64,000 nucleotides of DNA from Bacteroides coprosuis DSM 18011 (GTDB lineage Bacteria; Bacteroidota; Bacteroidia; Bacteroidales; Bacteroidaceae). The translations under genes and the position numbers were made by a program. Where the stretch lies: the NCBI GenBank assembly GCA_000212915.1, contig CM001167.1:1728780-1792779 (forward strand), read 5' to 3'. Below, in pieces: positions 7,651 through 16,699 of the stretch. Below the pieces are notes generated by a model. That model worked only from the letters and a program-made list of their open reading frames with translations. It did not search any database and was not told the DNA's origin. Each line of letters begins with the position of its first letter. Within the stretch, counting starts at the first letter, position 1.

Positions 7651-8787
7651 ATGACATTTAAAGAATTAAACATTATAGAGCCTATATTACAAGCTCTAAC
7701 AGAAAAGGGGTATTCTACTCCAACTCCCATACAAGAACAAGCAATATTACCCGCAATTGATCATCAAGATATTTTAGGCTTAGCGCAGACGGGTACTGGT
7801 AAAACTGCCGCTTTCTCTATTCCTATTATTCAGCATTTACATTTAGACTCTTTACAAAAAGAGGGTGAAGAAAAAATAGCTAAGAGAGCTATTAGAGCAC
7901 TGATCCTGACTCCTACACGAGAATTAGCAATTCAAATAGGGGAATCATTAAAAGATTATACTCGTTATACCGATTTACAGTACACTGTAATCTTTGGAGG
8001 AGTAAAACAAGGTAGTCAAGTGAATCGATTAAAAGCTGGCGTTGATATTTTAGTGGCAACACCAGGTAGATTGCTCGACTTAATGCATCAAGGGCATATC
8101 AAAATTAATAAAGTACAACACTTTGTACTCGATGAGGCCGACCGTATGCTAGATATGGGTTTTATTCATGATATCAAGCGTTTATTACCACGCTTACCCA
8201 AGAATAGACAGACGTTGTTCTTTTCAGCAACCATGCCTCGTTCCATAGCTAGTTTATCACGCTCAATATTGAAAAACCCTATAAGAATAGAGGTAACTCC
8301 AGCATCATCAGTGGTGGATACCATTGAGCAAGAAGTTTATTTCGTAGAACAGAATGATAAGAAGGATTTATTAGTTAAATTGCTACACGAAGGAGATATG
8401 AAATCTGTTTTGGTGTTCTCAAGAACAAAGCACGGAGCTAATAAGATAGTAAAAGCAATTACAAAGGCTGGAATTACGAGTGAGCCTATTCATGGAAATA
8501 AGTCTCAAAATGCTCGTCAGCGTGCTTTGGAAAATTTTAAAGCACATAAAACTAGAGTACTTGTTGCTACAGATATTGCAGCAAGAGGTATCGATATAGA
8601 AAACTTAGAGCTAGTAGTGAATTATGATTTACCTAATATTCCAGAAACCTATGTACACCGTATTGGTCGTACGGGTAGGGCAGGAAATGTAGGTAAAGCT
8701 TTAACTTTCTGTGCTGCCTCTGAGCGTATCTTCTTGAAAGACATTGAAAAATTAACAAAAAACAAGCTCTCTATAGTTAAGAACTAG
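7651..8787 (+). CDS. rhlE: DEAD-box RNA helicase, RhlE type
   Basis: A 378-residue ATP-dependent RNA helicase. The motifs appear in order: Q motif (F..L near the start with GYSTPTPIQEQAI), I AQTGTGKT, Ia PTRELA, Ib TPGR, II DEAD, III SAT, V ATDIAARGIDI, VI HRIGRTGR. The C-terminal tail after the helicase core is very short, with no basic extension. It is followed after 57 bp by a cold-shock-domain gene and then an RRM gene, which suggests a cold or growth-resumption RNA-remodelling group. Confidence 0.92.
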   Translation: MTFKELNIIEPILQALTEKGYSTPTPIQEQAILPAIDHQDILGLAQTGTGKTAAFSIPIIQHLHLDSLQKEGEEKIAKRAIRALILTPTRELAIQIGESLKDYTRYTDLQYTVIFGGVKQGSQVNRLKAGVDILVATPGRLLDLMHQGHIKINKVQHFVLDEADRMLDMGFIHDIKRLLPRLPKNRQTLFFSATMPRSIASLSRSILKNPIRIEVTPASSVVDTIEQEVYFVEQNDKKDLLVKLLHEGDMKSVLVFSRTKHGANKIVKAITKAGITSEPIHGNKSQNARQRALENFKAHKTRVLVATDIAARGIDIENLELVVNYDLPNIPETYVHRIGRTGRAGNVGKALTFCAASERIFLKDIEKLTKNKLSIVKN

Positions 8788-8844
8788 GAGCTTGCAAACA
8801 AATTATTCATCAATATATTAATATTAATTATACAAGAAAGAAAA

Positions 8845-9288
8845 ATGGCAAAATCAAATTCTTATAGAAAGAAAGAAGTGGAAAAGAGTAAAATGCAAAA
8901 GAGAAAAGAAAAGCAATTAAAACGTGAAGAAAGAAAGAAAAATGGACCCAGCTCTTTCGAAGATATGATAGCCTATGTTGATGAATTTGGGGTAATTACT
9001 GATACTCCACCAGAACCAAGCGAAAAAGAAGAAATAAAACTAGAAGATATTGAAATTTCTACACCTAAGAAGGAAGAATTAGACGAAGATCAAGATCTAA
9101 CAGGTAGAGTAGATTTCTTTAATGACGCCAAAGGTTTTGGTTTTATAAAGGATCAAGCAAGTGTAAATACTTATTTCTTTCATATCAGTAATGCTCCTGA
9201 AGATATTAAAGAAAACAACAAAGTTACTTTTGAACTAGAACAAGGACCTAGAGGTATGAACGCTGTAAATATCAAAATTATCGGTTGA
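8845..9288 (+). CDS. Cold-shock-domain protein with basic N-terminal extension
   Basis: 147 residues. The first 35 or so are almost all Lys/Arg/Glu (KKEVEKSKMQKRKEKQLKRE). A short acidic linker follows, then a cold-shock domain (about 83-147) with RNP1-like KGFGFIKD and RNP2-like TYFFHIS. It should bind single-stranded RNA or DNA. The layout (charged arm plus one CSD) is common in Bacteroidetes. Probably in one transcript with rhlE. Confidence 0.88.
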   Translation: MAKSNSYRKKEVEKSKMQKRKEKQLKREERKKNGPSSFEDMIAYVDEFGVITDTPPEPSEKEEIKLEDIEISTPKKEELDEDQDLTGRVDFFNDAKGFGFIKDQASVNTYFFHISNAPEDIKENNKVTFELEQGPRGMNAVNIKIIG

Positions 9289-9390
9289 TATTTCTCTGAT
9301 AGATTGCAGAATAGATTAAATATTAAGAAAATAAAAAATAATTCATCTTTTAATCTGTTATACTCTGCAATTTTCCTTACCTTTACAAAA

Positions 9391-9398
9391 TACATTTG
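9391..9398 (+). promoter_or_regulatory. -7 element upstream of the RRM gene
   Basis: TACATTTG matches TAnnTTTG; no good -33 is visible. Transcription from here would give a leader of about 105 nt before the ATG at 9511. Confidence 0.45.
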
Positions 9399-9510
9399 GG
9401 TTATATAACATTTCCATCCTTATCTTCAAATTAATAAATTTAAGTAGAGTGTGCTTTTGTGTTTAATATTACTCATCTGATTTTTATTAATAATTTTATT
9501 TTACAAAAAA

Positions 9511-9825
9511 ATGAACATTTTTATTGGAAGTCTAAGCTTCAACGTAAATGATGAAGGCTTAGCAGAAATTTTCGAACCATACGGTGCAGTTACTTCAGCT
9601 AGAGTAATTAAGGATAAGTTTACTAACCGTTCAAAAGGTTTTGGTTTTGTAGAGATGGAAGATGATGAAGCCGCTACAAAAGCTATCAATGAATTGAATG
9701 GTGCAGAAGTAGACGGCAGACCTATTGCTGTTTCTGAAGCAAGACCTCGTGAAGAAAGACCAGCTCGTTCTTTCAACAACAACAGAGGTGGTGGTTACGG
9801 CGGTGGTCGTGGTAACAGATATTAA
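9511..9825 (+). CDS. RRM RNA-binding protein with Gly/Arg tail
   Basis: 104 residues. One RNA-recognition motif spans about 1-80, with RNP2 IFIGSL and RNP1 KGFGFVEM. A short tail follows, rich in Gly, Arg and Asn (GGGYGGGRGNR). This is the glycine-rich RNA-binding protein type abundant in Bacteroidetes and cyanobacteria, thought to act as an RNA chaperone. It ends at a strong terminator. Confidence 0.92.
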   Translation: MNIFIGSLSFNVNDEGLAEIFEPYGAVTSARVIKDKFTNRSKGFGFVEMEDDEAATKAINELNGAEVDGRPIAVSEARPREERPARSFNNNRGGGYGGGRGNRY

Positions 9826-9850
9826 TTAGACTAATTCAGATTAATATATT

Positions 9851-9881
9851 AAAAGGATGGGATTTTTCTCATCCTTTTTTT
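9851..9881 (+). terminator. Terminator of the RRM gene
   Basis: AAAAGGATGGGA pairs with TCTCATCCTTTT (one G-U), followed by T residues. Confidence 0.8.
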
Positions 9882-10000
9882 ATGTCTATAAAACAAGGAA
9901 TAGAACAAACATAAGGTCACTGTCTTTTTAAAGATTGTTTTGTAGCTAAACTATTTAGATTATTACTTGTATTATGAGAGGATGAGTAATACAAAATGTT

Positions 10001-10390
10001 ATGAAAGAGAGTACAATAAATTCGTTTCAAATTTCGGAATTGAATGATAGACTGCCTGATCGTTTGAAGTTTCATCTCCATTCAATGAATTATGATTTAA
10101 TACTTGATGGACCAACTGATCAATTATTAATTCGTATAGATTCTACGAAGACTATGACGATAGCTTATGGTGTAGTAGATACGGAGTATAAAAAGCATAG
10201 TTGCCAGTCGTGGGACTTGTTGGAAAATAGGGATTTGTATTTAGATTATATTTTTGATCCATCTTCTATCTGTACAAATAGGTGGTTGGCAGTGCAACCT
10301 TTACCTCAGATGAGTACAGCAAATCAGTATGAAAGTGTAGCCCAAGATATCCGAAAGATGGATGAACTGGTAAGAGAAACAATGAGCTAA
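10001..10390 (+). CDS. Hypothetical protein
   Basis: 129 residues, no signal peptide, no membrane segment, no domain I recognise. It is rich in Asp/Leu, with a central stretch ILDGPTDQLLIRIDST and a Trp pair. The start at ATG 10001 is preceded by A-rich sequence. It lies between the RRM gene and a lipoprotein gene, both on the same strand, without a clear operon link. Confidence 0.6.
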   Translation: MKESTINSFQISELNDRLPDRLKFHLHSMNYDLILDGPTDQLLIRIDSTKTMTIAYGVVDTEYKKHSCQSWDLLENRDLYLDYIFDPSSICTNRWLAVQPLPQMSTANQYESVAQDIRKMDELVRETMS

Positions 10391-10442
10391 GTTTATAGCT
10401 AAGACCTTAAATATAAGTGCGTTTACAAAACAAAAAAGCCTC

Positions 10443-10450
10443 TAGATTTG
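10443..10450 (+). promoter_or_regulatory. -7 element upstream of the DUF3829-like gene
   Basis: TAGATTTG matches TAnnTTTG and lies 34 bp before the ATG at 10484. GTTTA lies about 18 nt upstream as a weak -33 element. Confidence 0.5.
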
Positions 10451-10483
10451 TAATAATAGTATACTCTTAAATTAACTATCATT

Positions 10484-11416
10484 ATGAAAAAGAGGAATGT
10501 TTTATTAGCAGTTTTTGCAATGATGTTTATTGCAGGCTGCGGTGGAGGTGCAAAGAAAAAAGCCGCTAGTGAGTTGGACTTAAAAGTGAATGATGCCGTT
10601 GAGAGTTTCAAATATCTCGACCAAATCTCTGATAATCTAATCGAGGCTAGAGTGTGGGAGTTTCAAAACAAAGGACAAATAAATAAATTTGTTAGCTTTG
10701 TTGAGAAAAAGAAAGTTGTTGATCCAGCTAAACTAGCCGTTCTGCCAGAAGTAGCTACATTGGCAGATTTCCATACCTTAGCTAAACCCAAAATACTTAC
10801 TGAAGATGATTATAGCAAACTTATGAGTGCTATGGATACTTATTATGCGAATCAGAAAGCCTATTCGGCAAAGGCTATTGAGCTTTCTAAGTATATCGTG
10901 CAATCTGAATACAAAAAAGATGGTTTTAAGAAAGGGAAAACTTTAGTGGACGAACTTAATACTGAAATCCAAAATTATAAAAATCAAGGAATTGATACTT
11001 GGAACCTATTGCAAGGGTTGCAAAATATGAGTGCAGATAGTATGAGTGATTCTCCTTTGTCTCCAGCTTATAAAGCCGTAACACTAGATGTATCTTCTTA
11101 TAAGATGGTAATTGACTTAGTGATAAATTACGTGGATAAAGAAGGTGAGCTGAAGGGTGCTATAGATGCTTTCAACGTGTTACTTCAAAATTCCACAGCT
11201 CATCGTATCGTTGGTGAGGAAGCTTTGACTAAAGCGGGTAAAAAACAATTATATGATAAGGTTTATGTTGAGATTCATAGGGGCTTACGTGCCTTAAAAG
11301 ATATCATTGTAGCTTTGCAAGAAGAGGGTAAAGATCCTTCAACCATAGATAGTAAACCTATTGAAGAAGCATTTGTAGCTATTCATACAGCTTATAAAAA
11401 TTTTATAAATTCATAG
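10484..11416 (+). CDS. YiiG/DUF3829-like lipoprotein
   Basis: 310 residues with a lipoprotein signal (MKKRNVLLAVFAMMFIAGC, Cys19) and a Gly/Lys-rich linker (GGGAKKKAASE). The mature domain is almost all helical (KVNDAVESFKYLDQI, YYANQKAYSAKAIELSKYI, VLLQNSTAHRIVGEEAL). This fits the DUF3829 (YiiG) family, whose function is unknown. The family call is from memory of the pattern and is moderate. It converges with pepA through a shared hairpin. Confidence 0.65.
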   Translation: MKKRNVLLAVFAMMFIAGCGGGAKKKAASELDLKVNDAVESFKYLDQISDNLIEARVWEFQNKGQINKFVSFVEKKKVVDPAKLAVLPEVATLADFHTLAKPKILTEDDYSKLMSAMDTYYANQKAYSAKAIELSKYIVQSEYKKDGFKKGKTLVDELNTEIQNYKNQGIDTWNLLQGLQNMSADSMSDSPLSPAYKAVTLDVSSYKMVIDLVINYVDKEGELKGAIDAFNVLLQNSTAHRIVGEEALTKAGKKQLYDKVYVEIHRGLRALKDIIVALQEEGKDPSTIDSKPIEEAFVAIHTAYKNFINS

Positions 11417-11447
11417 AGTCTTAGCTGTGAGTGATAGAAATATAAAA

Positions 11448-11481
11448 CTAAAAAGGGAGTCCAACAGGCTCCCTTTTTTAG
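11448..11481. terminator. Bidirectional terminator between the lipoprotein gene and pepA
   Basis: CTAAAAAGGGAG pairs with CTCCCTTTTTTAG around TCCAACAGG. T runs lie at the base on both strands and the genes converge here. Confidence 0.8.
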
Positions 11482-11490
11482 TTCTTAGAA

Positions 11491-12894
11491 TTATCTTTCT
11501 ATCTTATCTTCATATTTTGAGAAGAAATCTACTAGGGTGCGGATACCTGTACCCGTTCCACCAATTCCCTTATAATCTACAGGTTCTTCGTAGAAAGCAG
11601 GACCTGCTATGTCTAGGTGGACATAAGGGTATTTTGCAAAATGTTCGAGGAACTTACCTGCTGTAATTGTTCCAGCAAGTCGGCCACCCACATTTTTCAT
11701 ATCAGCAACAGTAGATTTTAGTAAATCTTTGTAATCGTCCCAGAAAGGAAGTTGAACTAGTCTTTCGTGTACTAATGCACCCGATGCAATCAACTTATCC
11801 ATTACTTGTTGCTCTGCATTACCCATAATACAAGAAGCCTTGTTTCCTGCCACTATTAGCGCTGCACCTGTTAGTGTAGCTGCATCTATAATTAATTCTG
11901 GCTCATATTGGTTGGCATACGAGATAGCATCTGCAAGAATAATACGTCCTTCAGCATCGGTATTCAATATTTCTACAGTAGTGCCATCATACATCTTAAT
12001 GATGTCTCCTGGAGTATATGCGTTTTCACCTGGACGGTTGTCGGTTGCAGGAATGAAGCCCATGATATGTACATTGAGTTGGTTGAGTGCTGCTCCATAG
12101 ATAGCACCTATCATACAAGCTGCTCCACCCATATCACTCTTCATAGAGTCCATCGAACCTAGTGTAGGTTTCAAACTTAAACCTCCCGTGTCAAATACTA
12201 AACCTTTACCTACTAGTGCTATCGGTTTTTTATTGATAGGGTTGGCTGGCTTGTATTCGATAACTGTAAAAGTAGGAGGTAGTACCGAACCACTATTTAC
12301 AGCAAGTAATCCGCCCATTCCTAGTTCTTCAATCTGAGCTTTGTGAAGTACTTTTACACTAAACTTAGCTTCCTTGCCAAGCTTCTCTACTTCTTTTGAA
12401 AGCTGGTCAGCAGTAAGATAACATACGGGTTCGTTTACCATATCTCTAGCCCAATATACTGCTTTGATGGTGTTGCTGATCTGTTTTATTCTTTCTTCGG
12501 ACACATTGCCGCATATATAAATTTCTTTTAAGCTGTACGCTTTCTCTTCTTTGTCTTTGAAGTATTTAAGAAATTGATAATTGGCTAGCATTAAGCCTTC
12601 CGCCAAAGCCAAAGTTGCTTCATTATGGCCAATTACAGTTAGTGTATCTTCTTTCTTATCAAGTTGTTTACGTACGTTGAAACCTGCTACACGCATCTTT
12701 TCAAGGTCGGTTTGTTCTTTAACAAAGAAGATAGTTTGGCGACTTGTTTTAATAAAGTCTTCTTTCTTATCCGATTCTATAAAGCGTTTTACAAAGTCTT
12801 CACAATCGCTGGGAATATTCTTAAGCTCGTTGTTGGTAGGGATTACATATACCAGATTACTTCGCTTGTCAATTACTTTAGTTGAATGTATCAT
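11491..12894 (-). CDS. pepA: Leucyl aminopeptidase (M17)
   Basis: A 467-residue cytosolic metallo-aminopeptidase releasing N-terminal residues from peptides. The N-terminal domain is variable. The catalytic domain has GKGLVFDTGGLSLKP, MKSDMGGAA, and the family signature NTDAEGR around residues 310-320, followed by LADA. These supply the two-metal site (Lys, Asp, Asp, Glu) and the catalytic Arg. The C-terminus has GGTGTGIRTL. Single gene, length typical of the shorter Bacteroidetes M17 enzymes. Confidence 0.93.
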   Translation of the reverse strand: MIHSTKVIDKRSNLVYVIPTNNELKNIPSDCEDFVKRFIESDKKEDFIKTSRQTIFFVKEQTDLEKMRVAGFNVRKQLDKKEDTLTVIGHNEATLALAEGLMLANYQFLKYFKDKEEKAYSLKEIYICGNVSEERIKQISNTIKAVYWARDMVNEPVCYLTADQLSKEVEKLGKEAKFSVKVLHKAQIEELGMGGLLAVNSGSVLPPTFTVIEYKPANPINKKPIALVGKGLVFDTGGLSLKPTLGSMDSMKSDMGGAACMIGAIYGAALNQLNVHIMGFIPATDNRPGENAYTPGDIIKMYDGTTVEILNTDAEGRIILADAISYANQYEPELIIDAATLTGAALIVAGNKASCIMGNAEQQVMDKLIASGALVHERLVQLPFWDDYKDLLKSTVADMKNVGGRLAGTITAGKFLEHFAKYPYVHLDIAGPAFYEEPVDYKGIGGTGTGIRTLVDFFSKYEDKIER

Positions 12895-13137
12895 AGGTGT
12901 AATTTTAAATAATTTCTATTTCTTTCTTTTCTTATAACAAGACCGATCTTTTGTTTGTTTATATTTTTCAAAAGAATATTACAAACGCAATAGATTTAGT
13001 TCGCCTTAAGATAGAGATAATTTAGCTTATTCTGCTATCTCTTAAAGGGTTATTATTCTTATCTATTATGAAACATATTTTAGTCTAGAGAGTTAATAAA
13101 GGAAAGAACTGAGTAATAATAAACATATATAGGCGAT

Positions 13138-13839
13138 ATGAATTTTGAAATGCACGGAATGATGGTCATAAAACTGCTTGTGGGTATGGCCGGTGTACTG
13201 TTTTTTCTTCATATGTCGGGTAAGTCTCAAATGGCACAGATGACACCTACTGATATTGTTAATTCCTTTGTAATAGGGGCTATAGTAGGGGGCATTATTT
13301 ATGATCCCGATCTAAGTGTTTGGGATATGCTGTTTGCTATAGTTATCTGGTCGGTAATCAATATCACCGTGCGACTGTTGTCACGTAATTCCTATTTCAG
13401 TCAGTTGTTTCAAGGGAAATCGGAGTTTATTATTAAAGATGGAAAGCTGGATTTGAAAGTGATGGAACGCAACAATCTGAGTATGGAGCAGCTCATTGCC
13501 CGCCTTAGAGAAAAAGATATTTACTCTTTACTCGATGTAGATGATATTCGTTTTGAAGCCGATGGTCAGCTTACCGTATTTGAAAGTCAAAAGGAGATAT
13601 TCTCCTATCTATTAGTGAGTAATGGAAAGATGTTAAAGGATACGTTGAAGGAGGCACACCGTACAGAACAATGGTTGCATGAGGAGCTCGACAAACTAGG
13701 ATACTCACAAATTAGCGATTTGTTTTGTGTAGAGTGGACACCCGATAAGGGTTTTTATATTATCGACAAACGAGGAAATATAGAGACACTCACTATCGAT
13801 TCTAAGCTGAAAGAGCTAGAAGGAGATATAAGTGTTTGA
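13138..13839 (+). CDS. DUF421 (YetF-like) membrane protein
   Basis: 233 residues. There are three membrane segments in the first 85 or so residues, then a soluble domain typical of DUF421: NSFVIGAIVGGIIYDPDLSVWDML in the membrane part, then FIIKDGKLDLKVMERNNLSMEQLIARLREKDI and DVDDIRFEADGQLTVF. These proteins sit in the cytoplasmic membrane and their function is unknown. Monocistronic. Confidence 0.85.
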   Translation: MNFEMHGMMVIKLLVGMAGVLFFLHMSGKSQMAQMTPTDIVNSFVIGAIVGGIIYDPDLSVWDMLFAIVIWSVINITVRLLSRNSYFSQLFQGKSEFIIKDGKLDLKVMERNNLSMEQLIARLREKDIYSLLDVDDIRFEADGQLTVFESQKEIFSYLLVSNGKMLKDTLKEAHRTEQWLHEELDKLGYSQISDLFCVEWTPDKGFYIIDKRGNIETLTIDSKLKELEGDISV

Positions 13840-13847
13840 GAGATGGT

Positions 13848-14030
13848 TCACAGTCTTTTATTTTCTCTGTGGGATTGATTCATAAAGGCTAACACTATGC
13901 TAAAAGGAAACCAGATAAAGAAGGACTCAACCAAGCTAAATTGCTTTAGTATGAAAAAATGAAAAATTAAAGCAAGGAATATAGCGGTCACAGTACTAGA
14001 AAATAACATTACACGATACTTTTTATTCAT
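13848..14030 (-). CDS. Small two-pass membrane protein
   Basis: 60 residues: a basic start, two hydrophobic segments (about 8-28 and 36-50) and a polar, basic tail (NQSHRENKRL). This is a plausible real small membrane protein because the frame fills the gap and has the charge layout expected of a two-helix protein. No family recognised. It converges with the DUF421 gene, 8 bp apart. Confidence 0.5.
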   Translation of the reverse strand: MNKKYRVMLFSSTVTAIFLALIFHFFILKQFSLVESFFIWFPFSIVLAFMNQSHRENKRL

Positions 14031-14240
14031 AGCTTTTCTATTTAAATGAATAGATGTTTTCTAAGTATATATATTATGTAATATAATGATTATTTGATGT
14101 GTTGAAGAATTAAAGCCAGACTATAAAGGGTAAAAATTGCTATCCCTTGATAAAGTTGTGTTTCTTAAGAATAGAACACCCAAAATCACGCTTTTCTCCT
14201 GGCCTAGTCAAAACTGTGTTATATCAGGGTAAAAGTTGTA

Positions 14241-14276
14241 TCATGTCGGTGTCAAAGTATCGTCATATCGGTGTCA
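14241..14276. repeat. Dispersed repeat, locus 2 (two direct units)
   Basis: TCATGTCGGTGTCA (14241-14254) and TCATATCGGTGTCA (14263-14276), starts exactly 22 bp apart. CCTAGTCAAA precedes them at 14203-14212, as beside locus 1. Confidence 0.8.
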
Positions 14277-14350
14277 TAATTTTACCCTATTTTGGGGATT
14301 AAAAAAAGACCAATTTAAGAGGCTGCGAAGTTTATTCGGATTTAGAGATA

Positions 14351-14385
14351 AAAGAGCCTATCTAAACGGCTTAGATAGGCTCTTT
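14351..14385 (-). terminator. Terminator of the MFS gene
   Basis: A perfect 15-bp stem, AAAGAGCCTATCTAA with TTAGATAGGCTCTTT, loop ACGGC. It lies 25 bp past the minus-strand stop at 14410 and has T residues after the stem on that strand. Same AGATAGGCT stem type as at 1461 and 41238. Confidence 0.7.
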
Positions 14386-14409
14386 CTTTTTATAAAAAAT
14401 AAGAATATC

Positions 14410-15936
14410 TTATTTGTCTATCTTGAAATGATTGTGCTTTTTGTCCTTATACCACTTGATACTCATCTGTATGGTAAACAGTAGTAGTATGAGTGAGCAA
14501 GCTATTAACACAGCACTGTGAGCCGCTTCAAAGGCTACTTTCGACTCTGTTTGCACTACTTGTCCTAATTCTCCACTTGTGCTCTCTGCATAGACAAGAG
14601 CGTCTTGTATAGAATGATACACCTTTTTGGGTAGTTGTGTAGCTACATTTGGATCGAAACGCAGTGTAGCCGAGAATACTTGAGAGAGTAATACGCCAAA
14701 AAATGTAACTCCTAGTCCGACACCCAGTTCGTAAGAAATTGATTCTAGTGAACCTGCTGCACCTGCATTTTCATCATCGGCTCCCGACATAATGGCAAAG
14801 GATGCTGCTAGCATGATGATACCTAGTCCGAAACCTGCCATCAATAACCAGAATAATAACCAAAAAGTAAGTGTGGCAAATCCCATCTGACTCATAGCAA
14901 AGAAGGATACGGTAGATGCAAGTAGCCCGATGACTATAATTTGTAGAATACCAATTCGCTTGAGGTACGCTCCCAATGCCCCCGAGAAGGCAAATGCAAC
15001 AAAGAAGGGGGCAATGTAGAAGGCAGTATCCGTAGGAGTTAATCCGTGAACTAGCTGCAATTCTTGTGAAAGTAAAAGTTCAAAGCCTGAACAGATAGTC
15101 ATTGGTATAAAGGTGAATAGCATCCCGTATTTTACTCTGGGTTTTTTAATTAGTTGCCAATCGACCATACTATCGGGGCTGCGGTGTTGTACCTTGTAAA
15201 AGAGGTAAAGAAGGAAGCAGCCTGTGGCTCCAGCAATTACTCCATACCATACAGATTCGTCCCATTTTGGTATTGTTTTGATACTATATACTACCATTAT
15301 AATGGCAACAATAAGAAGTAGAGCATACTTGAGTACCCAGTTTTTCTTTGGGTCGGATATGCTTTTAGGTAGTGCAAATGCAACAAACGGTACTACGAGT
15401 AAGAGTATGGGTATATTAATAAAGAAGATGGCTCTCCAAGAAAAATAATCAATTAGTAATCCACCCAGTAGCGGACCTACGGCAGCTCCTCCATTGGCAA
15501 ATACCACCCATATCCCTAGTGCAATACCTCTTTGCTTTTCGCTTTGGAAGGTCTGTCGAATCACGGCTAGTGTGGTAGGCATAATCATCGCTCCACCTAC
15601 GGCAAGCAAGATACGTGCAAAAATAAGGTGCATGGGTTGTTGTGAGAATCCAGCAGCTAGTGAGGCTATCGCAAAGATGATCACTCCCCATAATAAGAGT
15701 TTATGATGACCTACCTTATCGCTGAGTACTCCCATAGGGATAAGGAGTCCTGCCATGAATAAGGAGTAAATATCTAGCATCCACAATACTTCTGTTCCTG
15801 TAGCTTTAAGGTCGAGCGTTAAAGGGGGTATAGCCATGTGTAACACGGTGGAATCAATCACTACTGGCACAAAGCACGTTATAAGTATTCCCAAGATAAA
15901 CCAAGGGCTTTTACAACATCTAGATTTGAATGTCAT
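14410..15936 (-). CDS. MFS multidrug transporter, DHA2 family (14 membrane segments)
   Basis: A 508-residue proton-coupled exporter like EmrB, QacA and SmvA. Membrane segment 1 carries the family-specific VVIDSTVLHMAIPPL. The loop 2-3 motif is GVLSDKVGHHKLL (motif A) and motif C lies in GIWVVFANGGAAVGPLLGGLL. About 14 hydrophobic segments run to residue 490. Substrates are probably lipophilic cations, inferred from family only. A Crp/Fnr-type regulator gene lies 129 bp upstream on the same strand and may control or share its transcript. Confidence 0.88.
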   Translation of the reverse strand: MTFKSRCCKSPWFILGILITCFVPVVIDSTVLHMAIPPLTLDLKATGTEVLWMLDIYSLFMAGLLIPMGVLSDKVGHHKLLLWGVIIFAIASLAAGFSQQPMHLIFARILLAVGGAMIMPTTLAVIRQTFQSEKQRGIALGIWVVFANGGAAVGPLLGGLLIDYFSWRAIFFINIPILLLVVPFVAFALPKSISDPKKNWVLKYALLLIVAIIMVVYSIKTIPKWDESVWYGVIAGATGCFLLYLFYKVQHRSPDSMVDWQLIKKPRVKYGMLFTFIPMTICSGFELLLSQELQLVHGLTPTDTAFYIAPFFVAFAFSGALGAYLKRIGILQIIVIGLLASTVSFFAMSQMGFATLTFWLLFWLLMAGFGLGIIMLAASFAIMSGADDENAGAAGSLESISYELGVGLGVTFFGVLLSQVFSATLRFDPNVATQLPKKVYHSIQDALVYAESTSGELGQVVQTESKVAFEAAHSAVLIACSLILLLFTIQMSIKWYKDKKHNHFKIDK

Positions 15937-16065
15937 TTTCGTCTTATTTTACAGTTAAATTATTTGTTCAACCTCACGTAGAGGTAGGTAAATAGTTTAT
16001 TTTACCTGCACGCAAGATAGACGATAAAGCAACATACAAATTTGACAAAAGTCAAAAACTTACTA

Positions 16066-16647
16066 TTATTCGGCCTTAGTAACGTACTTTCTCCTTATTC
16101 TGCTGAGGGTTTCTTGCGAAACAGCGAGGTAAGAGGCTATTTGTCCGAGTGCTACCCTTTGGAAGATATCAGGAGATACAGTCATTAATTTTTCATAACG
16201 TTCTAGTGCTGTTTGAGTTTGTAAAGAAGCTACTCTCTCTTCAAATTCCATGCAATATTCCTCCGATAGTTTTCTGCCAATGGTGTTGAGCTCCTCATTT
16301 ACCTTATAAAGCTCATCGAGGGTATTGCCCGAAACGTAGTAAATAGAAGAGTCTTCTAGCAACTGGATGTTTTCAAAAGAGGGGATGCGAAAGAAAAAGG
16401 CCGAACTAAAGGCCACCGTATTCTCTTTGCAAAACCATGTTGTTACCTCTTTGTCATTGCGAAGATAGTAAAATCGTAAAAGTCCCTTTTTTATGATGTA
16501 CAAACCGCTATTAACCTGTCCACGCTTGAGTAGGTGAACACCTTTCTTTTTATAACAGTGCTTTATGTGAGGCAGTAGTAACGCTTCTGTCTCCTGAGAT
16601 ATGGGTCCGTACTTCCTTAAAATTTCAATGAAAAAGTTTGTCATCAC
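16066..16647 (-). CDS. Crp/Fnr family transcription regulator
   Basis: 193 residues. An N-terminal cyclic-nucleotide-binding-like beta roll (about 20-115: HLLKRGQVNSGLYIIKKGLLRFYY) precedes a C-terminal winged-helix part with QIASYLAVSQETLSRIRRK. No Fnr cysteines are seen, and the typical cAMP-contact residues are not evident, so the ligand is unknown. A very good promoter lies just upstream at 16669-16699. Its position ahead of the MFS exporter suggests local control of efflux. Confidence 0.85.
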   Translation of the reverse strand: MMTNFFIEILRKYGPISQETEALLLPHIKHCYKKKGVHLLKRGQVNSGLYIIKKGLLRFYYLRNDKEVTTWFCKENTVAFSSAFFFRIPSFENIQLLEDSSIYYVSGNTLDELYKVNEELNTIGRKLSEEYCMEFEERVASLQTQTALERYEKLMTVSPDIFQRVALGQIASYLAVSQETLSRIRRKYVTKAE

Positions 16648-16668
16648 ATGGTTTTATAGGGCTTCACA

Positions 16669-16699
16669 CAAAAATACGACTTTAAAACCCTTATCCAAA
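16669..16699 (-). promoter_or_regulatory. Promoter of the Crp/Fnr-type regulator
   Basis: On the minus strand TTTG (16699-16696), exactly 19 nt, then TATTTTTG (16676-16669): a complete match to the Bacteroidetes consensus, just before the start codon at 16647. Confidence 0.8.

Noticed and set aside
14236-14484. 82-codon plus-strand frame
   Set aside because: It runs through repeat locus 2, a terminator hairpin and the 3' end of the MFS gene in antisense; no start context.
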